Positions 40,358-49,522 of a stretch of DNA of 64,000 nt are shown in pieces (the first letter of the stretch is position 1; every line of letters starts with the position of its first letter). A program made the translations under genes and the position numbers. The notes under the pieces were generated by a model. It saw only the letters and a list, made by a program, of their open reading frames with translations, was not told the origin of the DNA and searched no databases. The stretch comes from CBDIDH01 sp965277595 (GTDB lineage: Bacteria > Planctomycetota > Planctomycetia > Isosphaerales > Isosphaeraceae): positions 1 through 64,000 of the forward strand of contig CBDIDH010000001.1 in the NCBI GenBank assembly GCA_965277595.1. The letters run 5' to 3'.

Positions 40358-40571
40358 TACTCTTCCCCAAGGCGGGAGCCGGTGGTCGCCGCTTGACCGA
40401 AGGGGGATCAGACGACGGTGGCTTGGAGGAGTTGGTGGAGTTCTTGTTGACCCGCTCCTCCAACTCGGCGATCCGTTGTTCGAGGGATTGCACCACCGCA
40501 GCGACCGCTGCCTGTGCTTCAGGCGAGAGCGTATCCCAGAGGATTTGAGGCAGGGGTGGCTGATCCGTCAT
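40358..40571 (-). pseudogene. IS66 transposase fragment (N-terminus)
   Basis: The minus-strand frame from ATG 40571 encodes IAELEERVNKNSTNSSKPPS and SDPPSVKRRPPAPALGKS, the hallmark N-terminal leucine-zipper and NSSKPPSSD region of IS66 TnpC. It ends at the MITE border after about 70 residues. The rest of the IS66 is absent. Confidence 0.8.
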
Positions 40572-40608
40572 GTCAACGTTCTACTGAACTCGGGCCGCAG
40601 ATGCAACA

Positions 40609-41826
40609 TTGGGGCTTGAACGCCTACCCACCCGGACCCACGCCTCGGTCCACTCCGCCTATCTCGCCGTGAAGGACCGGTTGGGGGGTCTCGGCGGCTG
40701 CGCTCTACGCGAAGCTCAACCACATCGAACCGGAGACCTCCTCGGCCCTGATCCGGCAGAACGCCGCCGACGCCGCGGTGGTGATCGACGCGATGGCCGC
40801 GGCCAAGAAGGAGGTCTTGCCGGGGTTGGAGGTCTTCTACCTCGACGGCAACCATCTGGCGGCGACCGAGCACCGCGTGCGTGGCGGAACTCCGCGGCAC
40901 CCGCGAGGGGCCGTTGCCGGGGCAAGCCCTGGCACTCCTGGACGCGCGGCGCGAGTTGATCGTCGACCTCGTGCCGTGCGAAGACGGTCATGCCCAGGAG
41001 CGATCGCTCTTGCCGGAGTTGCTGGAGCGGGACCCACGCGGGGGTCGTCCTCGTCGCCGACCGCAACTTCTGCACCAGCGGGTTCTTCTTCGGGTTGGCG
41101 GCACGGCAGGCGTACTTCGTGATCCGGCAGCACGCCTCGACGCTGACCTGGAAGCTCCGCGGGCGGCGCCGGCGCGTCGGCCAGATCGCCACCGTGATGG
41201 TCTACGAGCAGGGGATGGACTTGCACTTCCGGGGCGAGACCCTGTCGGTGCGACGGATCACCCTTTGCCTCGACCGCCCGCCCGAGAGTGGCGATACGGA
41301 GATCCACGTCATCACGAACCTGTCGGCCGCGCAGGCGACGGCGCAGCAGGTGGCGCGGGCGTACGGGACGCGGTGGACGGTGGAAGGTGCGTTCCAGACC
41401 TTGACCGACGTGCTCGGGTGCGAGGTCGAGACGCTGGGCTACCCGCGCGCGGCGCTGTTCTCGTTCGCGACGGCCGTGCTGGCCTACAACACGTACACCG
41501 TGGTGAAGGCGTCGTTGCGTGCGGCGCACGGGGCCGAAGTGATCAAGGAGAAGCTGTCGGATTACCACATGATGAGCGACGTCGCGGCGGCGTACGTCGG
41601 GATGGACATCGCGGTCCCGGATGAGTGCTGGGAGTCGTACCGGGCCATGCCGGTGGGGACGTTCGTGAAGGCGATGACGCGGTTGGCTCATCGGGTCAAG
41701 CTCGCGAGGTATCCGAAGAAGAAACGAGGCCCGAAGGAGCCACAACCGAGGAAAAAGAGCGGGCGTCGGAACCACCACATCTCGACCGCCCGCCTGCTCG
41801 CGAAACGACCAAAGAAAAGACTTTGA
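40609..41826 (+). pseudogene. IS4-family transposase gene with three frameshifts
   Basis: Three joints are needed to read one protein. An extra G is seen in the G-run near 40680-40686. There is one shift near 40880 between FYLDGNHLAATEHR and VAELRGTREGPLPG, and another near 41030 before AGVVLVADRNFCTSGFFFGL. After that the C-terminal ~275 residues are intact, with the YREK-like region AYGTRWTVEGAFQTLTDVLG and a Lys-rich tail. The 5' start is missing or lost. An inactive insertion-sequence remnant that cut into the integrase on its right. Confidence 0.75.
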
Positions 41827-41849
41827 AAGTGGTGGCTATAGGTCTCGCT

Positions 41850-42674
41850 CAAAAACCCCCGAATGACCTCCCGCGCCTTCCGGCCGAGGGGGATCACCCG
41901 ATCTTGCCCTCGCCAGGCATTTTTGTGGCCCGCCGGGCGGTACTCCCAGTTCGGGCCATCGGTCTTCAGGTCGCACCCTCTCATCGTCACCACCTCGCCC
42001 ACTCGGCACCCGGTCAGGTGTTGGACCCGCACCATCGCGGCGACGGGCTGGACAAGTAGAGGGATTGTGGACTCGACGTGCTCGACCGAGACCGGCTCGA
42101 TGGCTTCGGGCTCCCTGGCCTCGGACCGTCCGGCGGTCAGGCTCTCAACCGACCGTAACCTCCCAAGGACCGATTCTGGGATCCGTTCTCGTGAGACGCC
42201 CCATCGGAACGCCCGCCTGATCCGGTGGACGCGAGCGTTGACGGTGCTCCGTGCCAATCCGGACCGGACCATCTCCTCGCGGACGGACCGAAGCGCAAGG
42301 GCCCCGAAGTCGGCCGCCGGGGTAAGGCCGTACAGCCGCCGCAACGGCTTCAGCGCGTCGCGGACGTTGTCTAGTTCTCTCGAAGGGGCGCCGCCTTGGT
42401 CTCGGTAATAGCCCTGGGCGTGTCTCCAGTAACCAAGGAGCAATTCATTGACAGAGAGTGGCTGCTGGGACGGAGGGTTGATCGCCGGTGCGTGGCGGCT
42501 CGCCAGGCCAGTGGTCCGCCACTCGGCGAGCAACTGATAGTAAGCCTGCCAGCTCTCGGGGGAATCGTGCCGGCCGAGGTAGTGATCGCGCCCGTCGAGG
42601 CGCACAACGGCAAGATTCTTCGGCTTGTAGTGGCGGTACTTGGGATCGCTTTTTGATCGAAGGGGCATGGGCAC
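41850..42674 (-). pseudogene. Tyrosine-type integrase, catalytic C-terminus lost to IS4
   Basis: From ATG 42674 the product has an N-terminal arm (YRHYKPKNLAVVRLDGRDHY), a SAM-like core-binding domain and the start of the catalytic domain with HLTGCRVGEVVTMRG (first catalytic Arg) and KGQ-like KNAWRGQDRVIPL. At about 41850 the frame passes into IS4-derived sequence, so the H-x-x-R and Tyr motifs are missing. It starts 120 bp from a tRNA-Gly fragment, the expected place for an integrase of an island inserted there. Confidence 0.85.
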
Positions 42675-42794
42675 GAACCTGTAATCCTAAGGAACTCAGT
42701 AGTACCCGGTACTACCGCCTCGGGGCTTCCAGGCCGCACCTCCGACCACCGGAGGGCAAGCTTAACAGCTTCGACGTTCAGAACTTACGTTCAG

Positions 42795-42836
42795 AGCGGG
42801 CGAGGGGATTCGAACCCCTGACGTCCAGCTTGGGAA
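42795..42836 (-). other. 3' fragment of tRNA-Gly(CCC): attachment site
   Basis: On the minus strand 42 bases read from the anticodon loop (TTCCCAA) through the 3' anticodon stem (GCTGG), variable loop, T-arm (AGGGGTTCGAATCCCCT) and acceptor strand (CGCCCGCT). The 5' half of the tRNA is absent: the bases before the loop do not pair with GCTGG. This is the form left by integration of an element into the 3' half of a tRNA gene. An integrase gene starts 120 bp away. Confidence 0.8.
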
Positions 42837-43217
42837 ACTCCCCATGCACCGGGCCAAGTTCTGCCGAAACCCGATATCCTATACTAACTTAGGCGATCGA
42901 CGTCGTCTCGTCAATCCGTATCAAACCATCTCATTCGGTATCAATAACTCGCAGGAAATCTCGGAACTTCCGAATTACCGTTTCCGAAATTCGGAACAAT
43001 TCCGAAGGTCTTCTCCGAAGCTGGGCCTCTTCCGAATACCGGCCTCATTCGGCAGCAGTGCGGGATGAATAAAGACCGTCGATTACCGTCTGACCGAGTT
43101 CACGGACTGTTCATAACCGCCATCTCCGTGCGGCTCCGGCGCTCCACGAGGATGAGTCTCGCCGGAGGCCGTTCATGCAGCCGGTCCGCCTCCTCCGCTC
43201 CCCGTCGAGACAGAAAG
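42837..43217. other. Region beyond the tRNA fragment, 381 bp
   Basis: Lower-GC sequence with repeated words TTCCGAA and TTCGGAA (about 42965-43045), some in inverted orientation (for example TTCCGAATTACC and CGAAATTCGGAA). No coding frame supported. It may be the non-coding end of an island. Confidence 0.45.
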
Positions 43218-43631
43218 TCACCCGCCCCTCGCCTTCTCCAGCCACCGATCGGCTTCCAGGCGATAGTACGCCGTCGCCCCCACGTCGGTCGAGAACCCGA
43301 ACCCTAACTTCCGTACCTTCAGGACCAGTGCCTCCAGCCGCTTCATCCGTTCCAGGTGCGCCTCCATGGCGGCGATCCGGTCGGCCTTGGCGTCACTCAA
43401 ATCCTGCTGGGATTCGAGCACGAGCCGGGACCAGTAGTAGGTCAGGAACGAGTCGGTGCGGGACTGCCGGTAGTAGGCCCAGACCTCCTCGAATTGCCGG
43501 GCGGCTGCCTTGTACCTGGCTTCCGCCAGGGGCGAAAGTTTCGGGGGCGTGTCCGGCGGGGAAGGGGCGACCGAGAAGGCGGCGAGCGCCAGGCCGAGGA
43601 GTACGGGCCGTCGGACTGCGGGGTAGGACAT
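43218..43631 (-). CDS. Exported hypothetical protein, helical
   Basis: A 137-residue protein with a signal peptide (RRPVLLGLALAAFSVAPSPP) and a mature part that is almost wholly alpha-helical (LAEARYKAAARQFEEVWAYY, DAKADRIAAMEAHLERMKRL). Planctomycete genomes encode many such proteins, often with metal- or stress-related neighbours. No motif fixes a function. The gene is separated by 236 bp from the HDAC-like gene upstream. Confidence 0.65.
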   Translation of the reverse strand: MSYPAVRRPVLLGLALAAFSVAPSPPDTPPKLSPLAEARYKAAARQFEEVWAYYRQSRTDSFLTYYWSRLVLESQQDLSDAKADRIAAMEAHLERMKRLEALVLKVRKLGFGFSTDVGATAYYRLEADRWLEKARGG

Positions 43632-43867
43632 GGAAGCCTCGTGTGTTGTTCAACGGTTTGGCCGATGGGGCGTTCCCTCGCCGCTCGAACGATAAGGACC
43701 CAGGACAGGCGATGAGGGGCCGGGCCGAGAAGTTATGCGTCGGACGACCTGGCTGAAAATGAGGAGCGGGGCGTATGAGCGAAAGGAGCCCAAACCTCTT
43801 TTCAACCTACGGGAAATGACGAAGGATGCCCATTCCCAGCACACTCCGACCCCGAGGGGCTCGGCCC

Positions 43868-44794
43868 TCAAGCCTTATCGAACCGGGTCAGGATGCCCTC
43901 GATGGCGTCGGCGTGAATCCGCCAGGACTCGGCCGAATACCCGCCCGATAGCACCATCGCCACCGGGATCGACCTCTCCCGGATCATGCCGACGACGAGC
44001 AGGTCACGCTCGGCCAGGTCGTCCCTGGTGAGTCGGAACCCGGCCAGCGGGTCGTCCACGAATGGGTCCGAGCCGGCGTTGTAGACCACCAGATCGGGGC
44101 GGAGGGTATCGAGGGCCTCGGGAAGGAACGCCCGGACGTATTCGAGGTACTCGACGCCGGACAGGCCGGGCGGGACCGGCAGCGGGTAATCCTCGGGCTC
44201 CTTCTTCGAGGGAAAGATGTCCTCCTCGTACAGGTCAAAGATGGTTGCCCACGGCCAGCCCTGAAACACGGAGGCCGTGCCGTTGCCCTGGTGGTCGTCG
44301 AGGTCCACGACCACCACCCGCTGGACCTTCCCCTCGTCGTGCAGGACCTTCGCCGCCAGGGGCACGTCGGCGTACACGCAGAACCCGCCTCCCCAATCCG
44401 ACGCCGCATGGTGGTAGCCGCCGCCGAGGTTGATCGCAACCCCGTTCTCTAGGGCCAAACGGCAGGCCAGGACGGTGCCCCCGGTGGCGTAACGCATGGG
44501 GCGAAGGATTCGCCAGTCCAGCACCCAGCCCGGAAGGCGTCGGGCGACCGGCACTTCGAGGATTCCTGCCAGGGTCTCCGGGCGACGGAGTGACCGCAAA
44601 TACTCCGGCGTGTGAACGTTTTCGAGGTCGGGGGTGCGAACCGGGAGGGGTCGCACGAAGTCTCCGGGCCGTCGCAGGCCACGGGCGATGAGTGCGTCGT
44701 TGATGCGGCGGTACTTGCGGCTGTCGAAGGGGTGCAGCCGCTCCAGCCCGAAGGCCGTGATGTTGTACCGGGGGTGGTAGACCAGGGGGATCAC
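43868..44794 (-). CDS. Histone-deacetylase-family (class II-like) amidohydrolase
   Basis: GTG 44794 gives 308 residues; a longer frame to 44875 would overlap the preceding gene. Motifs are VYHPRYN, GGGYHHAASDWGGGFCVYAD (catalytic His pair), VVDLDDHQGNGTA (zinc Asp/His), YNAGSDPFVDD (zinc Asp) and LSGGYSAESW. Bacterial members remove acetyl groups from polyamines, acetoin-like compounds or small amides, or act on lysine. All zinc ligands are present. Confidence 0.9.
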   Translation of the reverse strand: MIPLVYHPRYNITAFGLERLHPFDSRKYRRINDALIARGLRRPGDFVRPLPVRTPDLENVHTPEYLRSLRRPETLAGILEVPVARRLPGWVLDWRILRPMRYATGGTVLACRLALENGVAINLGGGYHHAASDWGGGFCVYADVPLAAKVLHDEGKVQRVVVVDLDDHQGNGTASVFQGWPWATIFDLYEEDIFPSKKEPEDYPLPVPPGLSGVEYLEYVRAFLPEALDTLRPDLVVYNAGSDPFVDDPLAGFRLTRDDLAERDLLVVGMIRERSIPVAMVLSGGYSAESWRIHADAIEGILTRFDKA

Positions 44795-44819
44795 GGGGCG
44801 TCCGTCCTTCGCTCCGGCC

Positions 44820-45302
44820 CTACGAGTCGGGCGAGTCTTCCAGGGTGGAGGCGACACTGAGGTTGTATTGATCACCCAGGTCCGTCAACTCGAACGAGAT
44901 GATGGCACGCCGGTTCGACGAAAAATGGGCCTTCTTCCGCTTGACCATCCCCTCGACGATGGACCGCAACCCCGCCACCAAGTCGTCGGAGCCAGGGGGT
45001 AATCCCTTGGAGAGCACGTCGTCAATCATGGCCTTCTGGCGATCTTCGGGCATGAGTGCGGCATTCCAGGCGAGGACCGCCACGGTCAGGAGCTTACGGT
45101 AGGCGTCGTCGCCCTCGATCGAATCCTGGTAGGGCTCGACGAAATCCTCAAGGACGTCGGACATCTTCTCCATTCCGGGCGGCGAGGCCACGAACTTCCG
45201 CCCGGCGAAAGGGCCTCGTTCGAGACTTCGCCTGAGCCCCACGGACGGCTCCCGCTTTTGAAGTTGCTTGCGCTGGTCCTTCCTGGCCCGACGTGACGAC
45301 AT
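44820..45302 (-). CDS. Hypothetical protein (160 residues)
   Basis: A soluble protein with a basic N-terminal tail (RRARKDQRKQLQKREPSVGL) and a helical core (LLTVAVLAWNAALMPEDRQK, then KRKKAHFSSNRRAIISFELT). I believe similar proteins are widespread in planctomycetes but know no function. It is 25 bp from the HDAC-like gene and likely in one transcript with it and the gene at 45328. Confidence 0.65.
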   Translation of the reverse strand: MSSRRARKDQRKQLQKREPSVGLRRSLERGPFAGRKFVASPPGMEKMSDVLEDFVEPYQDSIEGDDAYRKLLTVAVLAWNAALMPEDRQKAMIDDVLSKGLPPGSDDLVAGLRSIVEGMVKRKKAHFSSNRRAIISFELTDLGDQYNLSVASTLEDSPDS

Positions 45303-45327
45303 GATCGCTCTCCGTTCCGCTCTTTCA

Positions 45328-45948
45328 TTAATTGAAGACGAACCAGAGGTCCCGGCCAGCCTCTTGGATCTGTTCGACCCAGCCGCAGAACTCCGTGACG
45401 AACTCGGTCGCCGCCCGGTCCTCTTCCGTGGGGTCCTTCTTCCGTCCGACCCGGTAAGTGACCTGCTCCCGTAGATCCGCCAGCCCGTCCCGGAAAGACC
45501 GCAGCTTCTCCAGGCTGACCGCCGTGTAGGACGAACCGTCCTCCGGGGGTCGCTGGCCGAACAGCGGGTCGCCCTCGACGAGGCCCCGCAGGAACGCCTT
45601 GATCTCAGGCCGGGCGTACCTCCCGTACTGCCTCCAGAGCCCGTCCCTCAGTGCGGAGGCGTGATACACGCTGGCGGGCGTGGCCAGCCACTCCTGCTCA
45701 TCCCTGGCCAGGGCGTCGGCGGCCAGCGAGTGCAGCGACGTCTCGGTCCCCAGCCCGGCGAACGGGACGCCGGTCATGACCGCCCGCTCGACGACCTCGG
45801 GGACCTGCCGGGTTTGTTCCCCTAACCAGTGCGGGTGCTCGGCCGCCAGGCGGTCGCTGATCCTACAGGCGGCCCGTTCGTCCTGGGAACGGAACAGCCG
45901 GCGCATCCGGGCGAGCGAGAATCCGTAGAGGTTCAGGCGACGTGACAT
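45328..45948 (-). CDS. Hypothetical protein (206 residues)
   Basis: Starts at ATG 45948 (MSRRLNLYGFSLARMRRLFR). The product is helical with a conserved-looking middle (AVMTGVPFAGLGTETSLHSL) and a C-terminal GRDLWFVFN. It resembles DUF7691-type planctomycete and actinobacterial proteins in its N-terminal pattern, but this is a weak recollection. It ends 25 bp before the gene at 44820-45302. No catalytic motif. Confidence 0.6.
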   Translation of the reverse strand: MSRRLNLYGFSLARMRRLFRSQDERAACRISDRLAAEHPHWLGEQTRQVPEVVERAVMTGVPFAGLGTETSLHSLAADALARDEQEWLATPASVYHASALRDGLWRQYGRYARPEIKAFLRGLVEGDPLFGQRPPEDGSSYTAVSLEKLRSFRDGLADLREQVTYRVGRKKDPTEEDRAATEFVTEFCGWVEQIQEAGRDLWFVFN

Positions 45949-46172
45949 TGATGGCCCCTTCGCAAGCCAGCCGTCCGGGGACCGGGGGGTCCGAAGTCCC
46001 GGCCCCGGCGTCAAGGGCTGGCTCCTCGGTTGCCCCTGATTGTGCCTGCGAATCCCGAGGCGTTCAAGCCGGGCACGAGAGTCAGGTACTTGCTCACCGC
46101 CTTCGCCGCCAACGTCACCCGCAGAGCAGTGGCCGAGGCCGAGGTGAAATGCCACCGTTTTTGATCAATAGA

Positions 46173-46988
46173 TTACGCACCGCCCGGTGACGGGATCTTC
46201 AGGGTCGCCGCCAGGCCGAAATGGTCGGAGGCGTAAAGGGTGGGGTCGTCCGGCGAGGGGCGGTCCAGGAACAGGCCGCATTCGACGATCCGGACCTCGG
46301 GGCTCACGAAGATGTAATCCAGGCTCCCACGCCAGAGGTCGCTGGCCTGGATCGAGAAGAGCCTCAAGAGACCTCGGGTCGCCATCCTGCGGACACGGCC
46401 CCCGCTGATCAGCGGAGTCGGGCAGGTGAAGTCCGGTTCCCGACCGTGGCGGTCCTGGTGGGCCGAGGCGAACGTCTGCCGCATCAACTTGATGGCACGG
46501 GAGCCGGGCGTGGCGTTGAAGTCGCCGCAGACGATGACGGACGTGCCCGGATCGAGGGCCTTCACCCGGTCGAGGACCCGCCCGACCTGCCTCACCTGGG
46601 CCGAGTGGGCACCGACGGGCCAGTAATAGTGCCCGTTCACCAGCACGACGGGGCGTCCCCCGGCCCGGACCCGGACGAACTGGGCCGTCCGCTGCTGGCC
46701 GAGGAGGTCGAGGACGTCGTGGCCCTCCACGGGCAACCGGCTGAGGACGGCGATCCCCTCCCGCTTGCGTCCCCAGCCGGTCTTGGGGCAGACGTGGACC
46801 GAGTAGCCGCCGAGTACGCCCGCCAGTCGGTGGGCGCTGCTCTCACCCAGCGGGTCGGCGACCTCCTGGAGGGCGATCAGGTCGGGCGACAGGGCGGCGA
46901 GGCCCTCAGCCAGCAAGGTCCGTCGCTCGTCCCAACGGGACAGGTCGTTGAGGATGTTGACCGTCGCCACACGAAGGATTGTCGTCAT
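46173..46988 (-). CDS. Endonuclease/exonuclease/phosphatase-family protein
   Basis: A 271-residue EEP-fold protein from ATG 46988: LRVATVNILND, LIALQEVADP (metal Glu), VVLVNGHYYWPVG, VIVCGDFNATPGS, GSLDYIFVSPEV and SDHFGLAATL. All metal and catalytic residues are present. Substrates in this family range from DNA to phospholipids; the lack of a signal peptide argues for a cytoplasmic target. It stands alone. Confidence 0.87.
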   Translation of the reverse strand: MTTILRVATVNILNDLSRWDERRTLLAEGLAALSPDLIALQEVADPLGESSAHRLAGVLGGYSVHVCPKTGWGRKREGIAVLSRLPVEGHDVLDLLGQQRTAQFVRVRAGGRPVVLVNGHYYWPVGAHSAQVRQVGRVLDRVKALDPGTSVIVCGDFNATPGSRAIKLMRQTFASAHQDRHGREPDFTCPTPLISGGRVRRMATRGLLRLFSIQASDLWRGSLDYIFVSPEVRIVECGLFLDRPSPDDPTLYASDHFGLAATLKIPSPGGA

Positions 46989-47091
46989 GTCAGAAGAACA
47001 TTGAGAGGACCGCCCAGGCATCGGAACTGGGATCGTATCAGGGATGGAGGTGAGTTGCGATCGACGTGCCCCCCCTGACCGGCGGATCTCG

Positions 47092-48044
47092 TTATAGCCG
47101 CCCGACGACCGCCTCGATCGTCCCCGGTGCGTTGCCCTCCAGGCGGTTGTTGACGAACAGGAACGCCGGGATCTTCCGCCCCTTCGCTTGACTCACGATC
47201 TTCACTATTCCGGCCCTCGCCCCTTCGTTCGGCTCTTGGACCTGGCCGTACGGCTCGAAGCTCTTGACGGCATCCTCGTAATTCCGCCCCCGTTTGAGCA
47301 GCGCCCGGACGACGGTAAAATCCGCCGTGAAGGCTTCGGGAATCTGGGACTGTTCGTCCAGCCCCGGCATCCTCGTCCAGGCGTTGAAGACGTGGGCGGT
47401 GTTGTGAGACTTGAGGAGGTCGAGGTAATCGGGGTTCATGTAATCGGGGTTGCGGATCTCGATGGCATAGCGGAACCCCTCGGGCAAGCCGTTCAGAAAC
47501 GAGTCAAGCCGGGCGTAGAAGTCGTCGGGCCTGGGGAACGTGGACTTGTTGAACGTGCCGAACTCGAAGATCAGCGGGCCGACCTGCCCCTGGTGCTTCC
47601 TGAGCGGACCGGCGAAGAACCGCTCGAACGTCCCGGCATAGAGGAAGTGCTCGTTGGGCTCTCCCGCCCTCGATCCGTACCTGGCGTGCTTCGGCCAAGT
47701 AGCGACGGTGATGTCCTCGGGAACCTTCAGGCCGAAGAGGAAAGAGTTCGGGACCCGTGAGAAATCCGGTCCCAGTAGTCTTGGCTGGGGAACTGGTAGA
47801 AGGCGAAGTCGCCGAAGGCGGTCGGAAAGACCTGTGCGTACTCGGCCAGGCAGTCCTCGTCGAACTTCTTCTGCGAGAACTTGCCACGGGTCTTGTAGCG
47901 GTCCTCTCCATAGATCGAGCCGATCCAGCCGGGGTATTTCCACGAGGACGTGCCGAAGTAGATGCCCTCGCCCGCCAGCGTCTTCAGCCTTGGGGCGAGC
48001 CGGGCCGCCTGCTCAGGCCGGTCGAGTTCGGGGAAGAGGGACAT
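47092..48044 (-). pseudogene. DUF72 protein gene with a single frameshift
   Basis: ATG 48044 starts MSLFPELDRPEQAARLAPRL, then YFGTSSWKYPGWIGSIY and YQFPSQDYWDRIS. Near 47765 a one-base deletion moves the frame, and the protein goes on RVPNSFLFGLKVPEDITVA, IFEFGTFNKS, YAIEIRNPDYMN and FVNNRLEGNAPGTIEA to the stop at 47092. Both halves are otherwise intact, so this may be a recent mutation or a sequencing error. DUF72 (YecE-like) is a TIM-barrel family of unknown function. Confidence 0.8.
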
Positions 48045-48165
48045 GAGGGACAACCTCAGGCGTAGTGAACACAAGCCCAATAGCAACGGGCGTATAGATT
48101 TCCGGCGTCCCGTCCCTTGGCGATAATCCCCAGCAGGACAAGAACGTCCGTCAGACGGGGACGCT

Positions 48166-48492
48166 ATGCGGATCAGGTGCCACGCCCAGGAGAAGTTCTA
48201 CACGATCGATTGTCCCGAGGGCAATAGTATGATTCGGGCAGCCAATCGGATCTACGAGGAGGCCAGGAATTTCTTCGTCACGCCTTATACCAATTTAAAT
48301 GTCAAAGCGACGCTTCAATCGATAAAATCTTTGGTTTGTAGCGGAACTGGCTTCACCGAAAGGCCGCATGTTTTTCGACACTGCCTGGCGTCCTGGCGAG
48401 ATAGCATTGGCAAAAACGATCCATCCTCAGGTATCAGATTACAATCTTATCAAAAATTTGGCCGTTCATCTGATCATCTCTATTTGTCATAG
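48166..48492 (+). CDS. Hypothetical or chimeric small frame at the edge of a low-GC insert
   Basis: A 108-codon frame. The first ~40 codons (MRIRCHAQEKFYTIDCPEGN and on) have host-like composition; from about 48290 the bases become AT-rich. The product changes character there (NLNVKATLQSIKSLVCSGTG). This suggests a host gene start joined to foreign DNA. No domain recognised; coding of the second half is doubtful. Confidence 0.35.
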   Translation: MRIRCHAQEKFYTIDCPEGNSMIRAANRIYEEARNFFVTPYTNLNVKATLQSIKSLVCSGTGFTERPHVFRHCLASWRDSIGKNDPSSGIRLQSYQKFGRSSDHLYLS

Positions 48493-48565
48493 ACCTGACC
48501 TTTAGCTTTTCTCAGCGTGGGCAAGCACCTGAGCTTCTCAATCTAGGCCATTGCGAGGGAGAAAC

Positions 48566-49522
48566 GTGATCTGTCTTACTGCAACCATTTTTTTCTTCCT
48601 CCTGCCTCTTCAAATCTCGGTAGGGAAGGGACCCAAAGTCGTCCAGGGGGAGTTGCCCAACCTTCACACCGAAAAAGGCGTTGATGGCAGGGTATTGTTT
48701 TACCCAGACGATGGATTCGACTGGGTGAAGGGCACGCCTCCAATACCATACAAAAGTGACAGAAGAATTCCGGAGGGGCGTGAGCACCGAGAAGCTGTGG
48801 TGTGGCGACCTGGAATTTACCATCGACGCCGAAATTTAATCGCCTCCCATGCCGAGGGAAGCTGGGACTGGCCGCCCCATCATGGGGTCTGGGCCTATCG
48901 TGGAGGCACCACTTTAGCTGACGCACTTTTAGGTGAGGAGGATGGTAACCATGACATGAAGGTGAATCAAATTCCAATTCAAATCCAACCCAACGAACGA
49001 TTGCGGATTCGGGTGTCCTTTGATCCAGAAGGGTCGGGCCATAAACGAGACGTCACCAAGTTTTTCCAGCACAGTGTCAATATCTATGATTTGAATCGGC
49101 GGGAACGAATTTTTCGTGTAGACAATAATCAAATTTCTGGGGAGTTGTGGATTCAAGGCAAGGGCATGGTCGAAGATCACAAGCTCGTTCCGCCGGAGGT
49201 CAGGAGCCTCAAACACTCGGAAACTCCTGGAATTGGAGAACCTGGGTGCGCTGCGTGCCACACATTCGAAACCGTGCTAGAGACCAACATCAACGACATG
49301 CCACGCACTGTGATTTTGACGGGCCTAAGCAAACGTGAGGGAAAATGGGCTGCCGCCGACTACAAGTTGTATGTTGAGGAACCACGGGAGAAAGACAAGC
49401 TGCCCCACGTCCGACTGGGGTACGAAGCCGGAAATGATTTCTCCTTTGCAGATTCCATTGTCGATTTGACGATCGAGGTCGATCCCACAAGATCCCCAAA
49501 ATTACTGGATCCAGCGAAATGA
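48566..49522 (+). CDS. Exported protein with one haem-binding CxxCH motif
   Basis: GTG 48566 follows GAGGGAGAAAC; a TTG 15 bp upstream is possible. The 318-residue product has a signal peptide (ICLTATIFFFLLPLQISVGK) and one CAACHTF motif near residue 238, in the order of a mono-haem cytochrome. The flanking domains are beta-rich (RLRIRVSFDPEGSGHKRDVT) and unknown to me. It has low GC unlike its neighbours and overlaps the next gene by 4 bp. A periplasmic electron-transfer protein brought by transfer is likely. Confidence 0.65.
   Translation: MICLTATIFFFLLPLQISVGKGPKVVQGELPNLHTEKGVDGRVLFYPDDGFDWVKGTPPIPYKSDRRIPEGREHREAVVWRPGIYHRRRNLIASHAEGSWDWPPHHGVWAYRGGTTLADALLGEEDGNHDMKVNQIPIQIQPNERLRIRVSFDPEGSGHKRDVTKFFQHSVNIYDLNRRERIFRVDNNQISGELWIQGKGMVEDHKLVPPEVRSLKHSETPGIGEPGCAACHTFETVLETNINDMPRTVILTGLSKREGKWAAADYKLYVEEPREKDKLPHVRLGYEAGNDFSFADSIVDLTIEVDPTRSPKLLDPAK

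Noticed and set aside
42795..42836. Complete tRNA-Gly gene
   Set aside because: The 5' half is missing and the anticodon stem cannot pair, so it is only a fragment.
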